Of a DNA stretch of 6,374 nt, positions 1 through 6,374 are shown piece after piece. Below the pieces are notes generated by a model. It made no database searches and was not told the DNA's origin. It saw nothing but the letters and a program-made list of their open reading frames with translations. Source of the stretch: an uncultured Collinsella sp. (GTDB lineage Bacteria; Actinomycetota; Coriobacteriia; Coriobacteriales; Coriobacteriaceae); the NCBI GenBank assembly GCA_959019775.1, contig CAUEPS010000042.1, forward strand, positions 1 through 6,374, written 5' to 3'. The number at the start of each line of letters is the position of its first letter. Position 1 is the stretch's first letter. A program made the position numbers and the translations under genes.

Positions 1-34
1 CGATTTTGCCTCTTGACAATGTCCTGCTCATATT

Positions 35-54
35 AAAAGGAACGTCCCCAAGTG
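35..54. repeat. Possible REP-like dispersed repeat fragment
   Basis: The plus strand reads AAAAGGAACGTCCCCAAGTG here, just downstream of the HAD gene. The core is an imperfect palindrome around ACGT (GG-A-ACGT-C-CC), and the minus strand reads GGGGACGTTCC followed by TTTT. From memory, this A-rich GGAACGTCCCC core recurs in many bacterial genomes beside Y1 (IS200-like, REP-associated) transposase genes or as scattered copies. No transposase is visible here. The flank at 1-34 is less GC-rich than the genes, which fits an intergenic or inserted tract. Only one copy is visible in this window, so calling it a repeat rests on recollection and not on the sequence itself. It could also simply be the 3' untranslated end of the HAD transcript. 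Confidence 0.35.
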
Positions 55-66
55 CTGAATCCTCAG

Positions 67-837
67 CTATAGCAGGCCAAAGTGCTTGGCGGCGTTGTAG
101 ATGCCGTCGTCGTCCACGGCGGTCGTTACGTAGGTCGCTGCGGCCTTCACGGTCTCCTGCGCGTTGCCCATGGCCACACTTGTGCCCACGGCCGAGAACA
201 TCGACAGGTCGTTCTCGCCGTCGCCAAAGGCAATCGCCTCGCTCGCGTCGATGCCCAGGCGCTCCAGCGTCGCCGCCACGCCCAGGTCCTTGCCGCCGTT
301 AGCCGGAATAATGTCACAGAACAGGTCGCACCAGCGCGTGGTGAGCGAATGCGACACGGCATCGGTCACGATATGCTCGTCGTCAGGGTCCACAAAGGCG
401 CAAAACTGGTAGACCGGCGCGTCAAAGGCGTGCTCAAACGGCTCCTCGTGGTAGACGATTCCAGCGTTGCTGCCAGCCGTCACCACGCGCTCGGACAGGC
501 GGTTCACAAACGAGTTCTCGCCCTGCATGCACAGCGAGTCATAGCGCCCCTGCGCCACCTGGTCCACAATCACCGCGACGTCGTCCGAATCGATCGGGCA
601 GCTGCGATAAACGCCCTCGGCATCAAAACAGTGCTGACCCGAGAGCGTAATGTACGCATCCCAGCCCAGGTCGAACAGCCAGTCCGGCATCTGGTAGGTC
701 GGACGGCCCGTGGCGATCACGCACGCAATCCCCTGCGCGCGAAAGCTGTCGAGCACCTGCTGCGCCGACGCCGGAATCCGGTGGGTCTTAAAGCTCAGCA
801 GAGTACCGTCGATATCGAAAAACGCGGCTTTGATCAT
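67..837 (-). CDS. Cof-type HAD-superfamily hydrolase (subfamily IIB phosphatase)
   Basis: A 256-residue cytoplasmic phosphatase of the haloacid dehalogenase superfamily. The four HAD motifs are present in order: motif I DIDGT at residues 8-12, with D8 as the expected nucleophile and D10 as the general acid/base; motif II ATGR at 42-45; the motif III lysine K183 in NGGKD; and motif IV GDGEND at 205-210, which binds Mg2+. The stretch of about 85-180 between motifs II and III is the large C2-type cap typical of the Cof/IIB group, which usually acts on sugar phosphates, nucleotides or similar small phosphoesters. The actual substrate cannot be read from the sequence. The length is normal for the family. 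The ATG start is supported by GAGGAG 9 nt upstream, inside the end of the preceding ABC-F gene. The gap to that gene is only 6 nt, so the two are very likely co-transcribed. No clear terminator is seen after the stop before the window edge. Confidence 0.93.
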   Translation of the reverse strand: MIKAAFFDIDGTLLSFKTHRIPASAQQVLDSFRAQGIACVIATGRPTYQMPDWLFDLGWDAYITLSGQHCFDAEGVYRSCPIDSDDVAVIVDQVAQGRYDSLCMQGENSFVNRLSERVVTAGSNAGIVYHEEPFEHAFDAPVYQFCAFVDPDDEHIVTDAVSHSLTTRWCDLFCDIIPANGGKDLGVAATLERLGIDASEAIAFGDGENDLSMFSAVGTSVAMGNAQETVKAAATYVTTAVDDDGIYNAAKHFGLL

Positions 838-843
838 CCTCGC

Positions 844-2703
844 CTACTCCTCGCCCTCGAGCTTTTCGCTCGCCTCGAGCCACGCTATCTCCAGCTCGTC
901 CATGGCGGCGTGAGCCTCGTCGATCTTTGCCTGCTGCTCGCCGAGCGCCGTGTAGTTGGTGGGATCGACCTGGGCCATTGCTGCCTCGGCCTCCTCAACG
1001 CGGGCGCGCTGCGTCTCCATCTTGCGCTCGAGCGAGCTCACCTCGCGGCGGAGCTTCTGACGCTCGGCGTTGGACAGGCCGTTGGGCTGACCGCTCGACT
1101 TGGGCTTTTCGGCCACAGCTGCCGCGGCACCGGTGTCAAACGTGCCGGTCTTGGCGCTCGGCGCGCCCACGGGCTCGCCCTCGGCGGTAGCGTTGCACAG
1201 GCGAAGGTACTGGTCCACGCCACCGGGCATATGCGTCAGGTGGCCGTCGAGCAGCGCCCACTGCTGGTCGGTCACGCGCTCCATCAAGAAGCGGTCGTGC
1301 GTCACCAGGATCAGCGTGCCGGGCCAGCCGTCGAGCAGATCCTCGACAATCGCCAGCATGTCGGTATCCAGGTCGTTGCCGGGCTCGTCCAGGATGAGCA
1401 CGTTGGGTTCGTCCAGGATTGTCAGCAGCAGCGACAGGCGACGGCGCTGGCCGCCCGAAAGATCGCCGATGCGGCTCCAGAGCTGCTGCGTCGTAAAGCC
1501 CAGGCGCTCGCAGAGCTTCTCGGGCGAAGTCTCCTTGCCGTCGATGACGTAGTACTTCTTATAGTTGCCGAGCACCTCGCGGATCGTGTCGCCCATGTAG
1601 GGTTCGAGCTCCTCGAGCTGCTGCGACAGCACGCCAAAGCGCACCGTCTGGCCAATCTTCACGCGGCCGCGCAGGGGCGCGATCTTGCCCTGAATCACGT
1701 CGAGCAGCGTCGACTTGCCGGCGCCGTTCTCACCCAAAAGACCATAGCGGTCGCCCGCACCAATGAGCCAGGTCACATCGGTGAGCACCTGCTTGGGCGC
1801 GCTATCGGTATCCGCATAGCCGGCGTCCACGTCGATCACGTCGATGACCTGCTTGCCCAGGCGGCTCACGGCGAGGCGCTTGAGCTCCAGTTCGTCACGC
1901 ACGGGCGGCACGTCAGCGATGAGTTCGCGAGCGGCATCCACACGAAACTTGGGTTTGGTGGAGCGCGCCTGGGCACCGCGGCTCAGCCACGCGAGCTCCT
2001 TGCGCGCCATGTTGCGACGACGCTCCTCGGTGACGGCGGCCATGCGGTCGCGCTCCACGCGCTGCAGGATATATGCGGAGTAACCGCCCTCGAAGGGATC
2101 GACCTGGCCGTCGTGGACCTCCCACATACTGGTGCAGACCTCGTCCAAGAACCAGCGGTCGTGCGTGACCACGAGCATCGCGCCCTGGCCGCGCTGCCAG
2201 CGGGCCTTTAAGTGACGCGCGAGCCAGTTGATGGTGCGCATGTCCAGGTGGTTGGTGGGCTCGTCGAGCATGAGCACGTCATAGTCGCCGATCAGCAGGC
2301 GCGCGAGGTCCACGCGACGGCGCTGGCCGCCCGAAAGCTCGCCCACCGTGCCCTCCCAGGGCACATCGCTAATAAGGCCGGCCAGAATCTGGCGCGTACG
2401 CGGGCTCGAGGCCCACTCGTATTCGGGTGTGTCACCGACGACGGCATGATGCACGGTGTCGGTATCGACCAGGTTATCCTTTTGGCCGAGCAATCCAATC
2501 GTCGTGTCGCGGCGGTGCGTCACGCGGCCGTCGTCGGGCTCCAACGTGCCGGCGAGCACGCTCAGCAGCGTCGACTTACCGTCGCCGTTTTTACCGACAA
2601 TACCAATACGGTCGCCCTCGCCCACGCCGAGCGTAACGCTATCGAAAATATGCTTGGTGGGAAACTCTAGGCTGACGGAATCGCATCCCAAAAGAATCGC
2701 CAT
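844..2703 (-). CDS. uup: ABC-F family ATPase, Uup-like (non-transporter)
   Basis: A 619-residue soluble protein with two ABC ATPase domains in one chain and no membrane segments, which marks the ABC-F class acting on ribosomes or nucleic acids. Domain 1 has Walker A at 37-45 (GKNGDGKST), signature LSGGQ at 123-127, Walker B with DEPTNHLD at 147-154, and H181. A charged linker at about 210-285 contains KELAWLSRGAQARSTK, typical of Uup-like members. Domain 2 has Walker A at 324-332 (GENGAGKST), LSGGQ at 415-419, Walker B with DEPGNDLD at 439-446, and H469. A low-complexity Ala/Gly/Ser/Pro stretch (about 510-540) leads to a C-terminal coiled coil (about 543-616) like the Uup C-terminal domain, which binds DNA in E. 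coli Uup. The start at 2703 was chosen because AAGGAG lies 8 nt upstream. A longer frame reaching a TTG at 2793 would run through the pst terminator. Uup-type proteins are linked to ribosome rescue/assembly and to transposon excision. Nothing suggests an antibiotic-resistance ABC-F. It forms a two-gene unit with the HAD hydrolase. Confidence 0.9.
   Translation of the reverse strand: MAILLGCDSVSLEFPTKHIFDSVTLGVGEGDRIGIVGKNGDGKSTLLSVLAGTLEPDDGRVTHRRDTTIGLLGQKDNLVDTDTVHHAVVGDTPEYEWASSPRTRQILAGLISDVPWEGTVGELSGGQRRRVDLARLLIGDYDVLMLDEPTNHLDMRTINWLARHLKARWQRGQGAMLVVTHDRWFLDEVCTSMWEVHDGQVDPFEGGYSAYILQRVERDRMAAVTEERRRNMARKELAWLSRGAQARSTKPKFRVDAARELIADVPPVRDELELKRLAVSRLGKQVIDVIDVDAGYADTDSAPKQVLTDVTWLIGAGDRYGLLGENGAGKSTLLDVIQGKIAPLRGRVKIGQTVRFGVLSQQLEELEPYMGDTIREVLGNYKKYYVIDGKETSPEKLCERLGFTTQQLWSRIGDLSGGQRRRLSLLLTILDEPNVLILDEPGNDLDTDMLAIVEDLLDGWPGTLILVTHDRFLMERVTDQQWALLDGHLTHMPGGVDQYLRLCNATAEGEPVGAPSAKTGTFDTGAAAAVAEKPKSSGQPNGLSNAERQKLRREVSSLERKMETQRARVEEAEAAMAQVDPTNYTALGEQQAKIDEAHAAMDELEIAWLEASEKLEGEE
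847..852 (-). promoter_or_regulatory. Ribosome binding site of the HAD gene, embedded in the upstream gene
   Basis: The minus strand reads GAGGAG, 9 nt before the ATG at 837. These six bases are also the last two codons (Glu-Glu) of the ABC-F gene. Ribosomes ending the upstream gene therefore stop on top of this site, which suggests translational coupling. Confidence 0.7.
1438..1461 (-). repeat. Direct repeat copy 2 (ABC-F second signature motif)
   Basis: These 24 bases are identical to 2314-2337. In the ABC-F reading frame both copies encode Leu-Ser-Gly-Gly-Gln-Arg-Arg-Arg, at residues 415-422 and 123-130. The copies are 876 nt apart (292 codons), so they are in phase. The protein repeat is expected from the duplicated ABC domains; the identical codon choice is the only unusual part. 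Confidence 0.8.
2314..2337 (-). repeat. Direct repeat copy 1 (ABC-F first signature motif)
   Basis: The partner of 1438-1461: a 24-base perfect match encoding the first LSGGQRRR signature (residues 123-130). It is a coding repeat inside one gene and not a mobile element. Confidence 0.8.
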
Positions 2704-2711
2704 ATGCCCTG

Positions 2712-2717
2712 CTCCTT
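2712..2717 (-). promoter_or_regulatory. Ribosome binding site that fixes the ABC-F start
   Basis: The minus strand reads AAGGAG, 8 nt before the ATG at 2703. This is a near-ideal Shine-Dalgarno at ideal spacing. It decides in favour of the start Met-Ala-Ile-Leu-Leu-Gly over the upstream TTG at 2793, whose 30 extra codons would cross the pst terminator stem. Confidence 0.85.
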
Positions 2718-2750
2718 CGTAGAAATTCAACGTTGTCCATGATAGCAGCG

Positions 2751-2787
2751 AAAAGGCGGGCCATCTCCCAAAAGAGATGACCCGCCT
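2751..2787 (-). terminator. Intrinsic terminator of the pst operon
   Basis: On the minus strand the arm at 2787-2774 pairs with the arm at 2767-2754 to make a 14-bp stem, closed by a 6-nt loop (UUUUGG, 2773-2768). The only non-Watson-Crick pair is a U-G wobble (2780 with 2761). The stem base is GC-rich (AGGCGGG with CCCGCCU) and runs into UUUU at 2754-2751. Read on the plus strand the same position would be a C-A mismatch and no U-run follows, so the element is built to stop minus-strand transcription. It lies 55 nt past the pstB stop and separates the pst operon from the ABC-F/HAD unit. Confidence 0.88.
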
Positions 2788-2798
2788 CTCCAATCAGT

Positions 2799-2824
2799 CC
2801 CGCGGCAACCGTGGCCGCCGCGGG
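2799..2824 (-). other. GC-rich hairpin just after pstB
   Basis: A perfect 8-bp inverted repeat: CCCGCGGC at 2799-2806 and GCCGCGGG at 2817-2824, with a 10-nt loop. It begins 18 nt past the pstB stop and is followed by no U-run, so it is not a terminator by itself. It may stabilise the 3' end of the pst mRNA or aid pausing before the true terminator 12 nt further on. Confidence 0.6.
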
Positions 2825-2842
2825 CCTCAAGCATGTCCCGGA

Positions 2843-3711
<869 letters not shown>

Positions 3712-3715
<4 letters not shown>

Positions 3716-4638
3716 TCGGCCGTCATCTTCCTTGCCAGTTGCTTGCCCACAATGCGGGCGATTACGTTAAACAGCAGCACGCAAATCATCAGCAGTGCAG
3801 CGGTGCCCCAGACGATCTGCTGGGCCTCGGGGCTGCCCTCGCCATAGATCTTGTAGATATGCACGGCGAGCGACTCGCCGGGGCGGAACACGTTCCAGGC
3901 GCAGGTAGGGCTCGACAGGTTAAAGCTCAAGAAGTTCAGACGCACCGGCGAGCTCATGCCCGAGGTAAAGAGCAGTGCTGCGGCCTCGCCAAACACACGG
4001 CCGGCCGAAAGCACGATGCCGGTCACGATAGCGGGCATGGCCTCGGGAATCAGGATGTGCAGCGTGGCCTCCCAGCGGGTGAGGCCCATGGCCAGGCACG
4101 CATCGCGCTGGGCCTGCGGCACGTCCTCGAGCGCCTGCTGGATCACGCGCACCAGAATGGGGATATTGAACATGGTGAGCGCGACGGCGCCGGAGATGAT
4201 GGAGTACTTCCAGCCCAGCTGCACCGAGAACACCAGAAAACCGAACATGCCGACAACGATGGAAGGCAGCGAGGACAGCGTCTCGATGGCGGTGGAGGCA
4301 ATGTCGCGGACGGGTCCGTCGGGTGCGTACTCAACCAAAAAGACCGCGCCACCCAGGCTGATGGGCACCGAGATGATCAGGGTGATCAGCAGCAGGTAGA
4401 ACGAGTCGAACAGCTGGTAGAGCACGCCGCCCTGCGTTCCGTTGGCGCGCGACGGCTCCGTGAGAAAGCCCGGCTGGAACAGCGTCGAGATGCCCTCGAA
4501 CAGGATATAGGCCACCATGGAGACGACGATGAGCATGACGATGGCGACGATCGCCGTCAACACGCCCGTGGCGAAGCGGTCCTGCTTTTGGACACGCCCG
4601 AGCCTCGCCTCGTCGATGTGGATACGCGTGCTAGCCAC
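3712..4638 (-). CDS. pstA: Phosphate ABC transporter permease PstA
   Basis: The second membrane subunit of the phosphate importer, 308 residues, pairing with PstC to form the channel. Hydrophobic segments are visible at about 23-47, 80-103, 120-140, 148-168, 204-225 and 277-297, giving the six helices expected. The EAA-type coupling loop that docks on PstB is at about 171-202 (Arg-Asp-Ala then Gly185, ending ILIPEAMP). A GRVFGE motif at 213-218 carries the conserved arginine and glutamate of Pst permeases. The C-terminal region with HIYKIYGEGSPEA is typical of PstA. The start codon is GTG at 4638-4636, overlapping the pstC stop by 8 nt, with AAGGGGG 9 nt upstream. The end overlaps pstB by 4 nt. 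Both overlaps suggest translational coupling to keep subunits balanced. Confidence 0.96.
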
Positions 4639-5539
4639 GAGCCTTCGCCCCCTTGCGGCCGATAAGGTGGATGATCAGGATGAAGATGAGGCTCATGCCC
4701 ATCAGCAGCAGACCGAGCGCCCACAAAACATCGTCCTGGGCCGAGCCCTCGGCATAGACCGCCATGGACGTGGTGAGCGTGGTGGTGATGGTCGAGGCCG
4801 GCGACAGCAGCGACGTCGGCATGGCCTCGATACCGCCGATGACCATGCGCACGGCGAGCGTCTCGCCAAAGGCGCGGGTCATACCCAGGATGACCGCAGT
4901 CATGAGCGACGGCATGGCAGACTTGAGCACCACGTGCCAGATGGTCTGCCAGCGGGTGTAGCCCAGCGCGAGCGAGCCCTGACGGTAGCTGTCGGGCACG
5001 GCACGCAGGCCATCGACCGAAAGCGTGGTCATCGTCGGCAGGATCATGACGGCCAGCACGATGGCGCCGGGCAAGATGCCCAGACCCGTGCTCACATGGA
5101 AAACGCTCTTCATAAGGCCGACGACCACGTGAAAGCCAATAAGGCCAAAGACGACCGAGGGAATACCGGTCAAAAGCTCAATAAGCGGCTGAAAGATCTT
5201 GGAACCAAACTTAGGGCTAATCTCGACCGCAAAGATGGCAGAGCCGATGGCGATGGGCAGCGCGATGAGCGTGGAGAGCACCATGACCGCAAACGAGGTG
5301 ACGATCAGGGGCAGGGCGCCGGTGTAGGGCAGGCCGTTTTTGGCCGTGTTGGCCAGGTCCCACTTGGTGCCGGTGAAGAACTCGACGACCGAGACGCCGT
5401 CCTTGATAAAAGCCGAGAGGCCCTTTTGGGCGACCATAAAGATGAGCGCGGCAACGACAAGCGTCACGAGCGCTACGCACGCGCCCGTGACGCCCAGGCC
5501 CACGTTCTCAAGATCGCGCTTTGGCAGCTGTTTTGCCAT
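4631..5539 (-). CDS. pstC: Phosphate ABC transporter permease PstC
   Basis: The first membrane subunit of the phosphate importer, 302 residues. Hydrophobic segments lie at about 16-37, 75-105, 119-143, 154-176, 212-232 and 271-294. A PstC-type loop after the first helix contains FFTGTKWD (54-61), a family hallmark of the segment facing the binding protein. ELLTGIPSVVFGLIG (121-135) is a classic Pst permease signature. The EAA-type loop runs from about 181 to 210 (VPDSYRQGSLALGYTRW onwards), and TRAFGE at 221-226 holds the conserved Arg and Glu. The ATG start has GGAAAGG 6 nt upstream. It follows pstS by 24 nt and its end overlaps pstA by 8 nt. The length is typical for the family and nothing is missing. 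Confidence 0.96.
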   Translation of the reverse strand: MAKQLPKRDLENVGLGVTGACVALVTLVVAALIFMVAQKGLSAFIKDGVSVVEFFTGTKWDLANTAKNGLPYTGALPLIVTSFAVMVLSTLIALPIAIGSAIFAVEISPKFGSKIFQPLIELLTGIPSVVFGLIGFHVVVGLMKSVFHVSTGLGILPGAIVLAVMILPTMTTLSVDGLRAVPDSYRQGSLALGYTRWQTIWHVVLKSAMPSLMTAVILGMTRAFGETLAVRMVIGGIEAMPTSLLSPASTITTTLTTSMAVYAEGSAQDDVLWALGLLLMGMSLIFILIIHLIGRKGAKARG

Positions 5540-5545
5540 TGCAAA

Positions 5546-5552
5546 CCTTTCC
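5546..5552 (-). promoter_or_regulatory. Ribosome binding site of pstC
   Basis: The minus strand reads GGAAAGG, 6 nt before the pstC ATG, in the 24-nt gap after the pstS stop. The gap contains no hairpin or U-run, so transcription should continue from pstS into pstC. Confidence 0.7.
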
Positions 5553-5563
5553 GGGGCGATTAT

Positions 5564-6374
5564 TTATTTAGCAGAGACCTTGCCGCTGGCGTCCTTGACG
5601 ACCTTCATGGTAGAGACGGGGATGAAGCCCTGCTCCTCGACGAGCTTGCCCTGGACGTCGTCGGAGAGCATGAACTCCAGGAAGGCCTTGGTGGCCTCGT
5701 CGGCGTCCTTTGCGCAGTACATGTGCTCGGTAGCCCAGATCTTGAAGGAGTCGTCGGTGACATTCTTGCTCTTGGGCTCGACACCCTCGACCTTGATGGC
5801 GTTGAACTTGGAGTCATCGAAGTGCGAGAAATCGAGGTAGGAGATGGCGTTGTCGGTGCTGCCCATCTGAGTCTGGACGTCGCCGGACTTGTCGAGCTCG
5901 GCGTCGCCCTTAAAGTCGACGGCCTCGTCGCCAAAGACGGCGGCCTCGAAGGTAGCGCGGGTGCCGGAGCCAGCCTTGCGGTTGAGAACGACGATCTTGG
6001 CGTCGTCGCCGCCGACCTCCTTCCAGTTGGTGATCTGGCCAGAGAAGATGCCCTTGAGCTGCTCGAGGGACAGGTCGTCGACCGTCACGTTCTTGGAGAC
6101 GACGGGACCCATGCCAACGACGGCGACCTCGTAATCGACGAGGTTCTTGACCTGGTCGGCCTCGAGCTTGGTCTCGGCGAAGACGTCGGAGTTACCGATG
6201 GTGACGGTGCCAGCAGCGACAGCGGTCAGACCCTTGCCCGAGCCGTTGCCCGAGCCGGAAACGGAGACGTCCGGGTTGGCATCCATGAACTTCTCGGCAG
6301 CAGCCTCGACGAGAGCCTGGAACGAGGAGGCACCGTCGTAGGTCACCTCGCCGGAGACGGACTCGGCAGCAGCG
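5564..6374 (-). CDS. pstS: Phosphate-binding protein PstS (5' end outside window)
   Basis: The extracytoplasmic phosphate-binding subunit that delivers phosphate to PstC/PstA. The frame is open to the window edge: 269 residues are visible (first full codon at 6373), and the GTG at 6346 is an internal valine, not a start. Visible ligand-site motifs, counting from the first visible residue, are TYDGASSF (11-18), SGSGNGSGKG (39-48), GNSDV (60-64) and NRKAGSGTR (131-139). The last contains the Arg and Ser-Gly-Thr that contact phosphate in PstS proteins. FSGQITNWKEVGG (110-122) is a further PstS hallmark, and GFIPVS near the C-terminus is family-typical. The signal peptide or lipobox expected at the N-terminus lies upstream of the window, as do the operon promoter and any PHO box. 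It is the first visible gene of pstSCAB. Confidence 0.95.
   Translation of the reverse strand, partial: AAAESVSGEVTYDGASSFQALVEAAAEKFMDANPDVSVSGSGNGSGKGLTAVAAGTVTIGNSDVFAETKLEADQVKNLVDYEVAVVGMGPVVSKNVTVDDLSLEQLKGIFSGQITNWKEVGGDDAKIVVLNRKAGSGTRATFEAAVFGDEAVDFKGDAELDKSGDVQTQMGSTDNAISYLDFSHFDDSKFNAIKVEGVEPKSKNVTDDSFKIWATEHMYCAKDADEATKAFLEFMLSDDVQGKLVEEQGFIPVSTMKVVKDASGKVSAK

Noticed and set aside
13..41. TTGACA at 13-18 as a plus-strand -35 box
   Set aside because: At 17-nt spacing the -10 position reads AAAGGA, which is not a -10 box, and the better AT-rich hexamer TATTAA is only 12 nt away. No plus-strand gene follows.
35..49. Terminator for the HAD gene, minus strand GGGGACGTTCC followed by TTTT
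   Set aside because: The possible stem is only about 3 bp including a G-U pair, too weak to call an intrinsic terminator despite the T-run.
82..2211. A 709-codon open frame on the plus strand opposite the HAD and ABC-F genes
   Set aside because: It is antisense to two genes with full sets of family motifs, crosses their boundary, and its translation is Arg/His/Ala/Leu-rich with no recognisable domain. Long antisense frames are common in GC-rich genes.
2704..2793. A 30-codon N-terminal extension of the ABC-F gene starting at TTG 2793
   Set aside because: It would run through the terminator stem and U-run, it lacks homology-like content, and the ATG at 2703 has a near-perfect ribosome site 8 nt upstream.
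6344..6346. GTG as the start of pstS
   Set aside because: The frame stays open for nine more codons to the window edge. The GTG lies in the mature binding domain, right before the conserved TYDGASSF motif, so the true start with its signal peptide must be outside the window.

Overview
This is a GC-rich bacterial window in which all six recognisable genes lie on the minus strand and are tightly packed. They start after good Shine-Dalgarno sequences. High G+C, compact gene order and the protein style suggest a Gram-positive actinobacterial lineage, with Coriobacteriia (Collinsella/Olsenella-like) as my best guess. That placement is an impression from the proteins and has not been tested by a search.

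Right part (6374 down to about 2750, read on the minus strand): a high-affinity phosphate uptake operon in the classical order pstS (its 5' end lies outside the window), pstC, pstA, pstB. PstS binds phosphate outside the membrane, PstC and PstA form the membrane channel, and PstB is the ATPase that drives import. The junctions are tight: a 24-nt gap between pstS and pstC, an 8-nt overlap between pstC and pstA (pstA starts with GTG), and a 4-nt ATGA overlap between pstA and pstB. After pstB come a GC-rich hairpin and then a strong intrinsic terminator. No phoU follows pstB, although it does in many pst operons.

Left part (2703 down to 67): a second, two-gene unit. It holds an ABC-F family ATPase of the Uup type, which is a ribosome-associated or nucleic-acid-associated protein and not a transporter. 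A Cof-type HAD hydrolase follows 6 nt later, with its ribosome binding site inside the end of the ABC-F gene. The promoter for this unit would have to fit in about 47 nt after the pst terminator.

The leftmost 66 bases hold no gene. They carry a short motif (35-54) that resembles a repeat I associate with REP-like elements and Y1/IS200-like transposases. Overall this is an ordinary housekeeping region. I found no convincing new system. The points worth checking are the repeat-like motif at the left edge, the absence of phoU, the tandem hairpins, and small departures in PstB and in the ABC-F protein.
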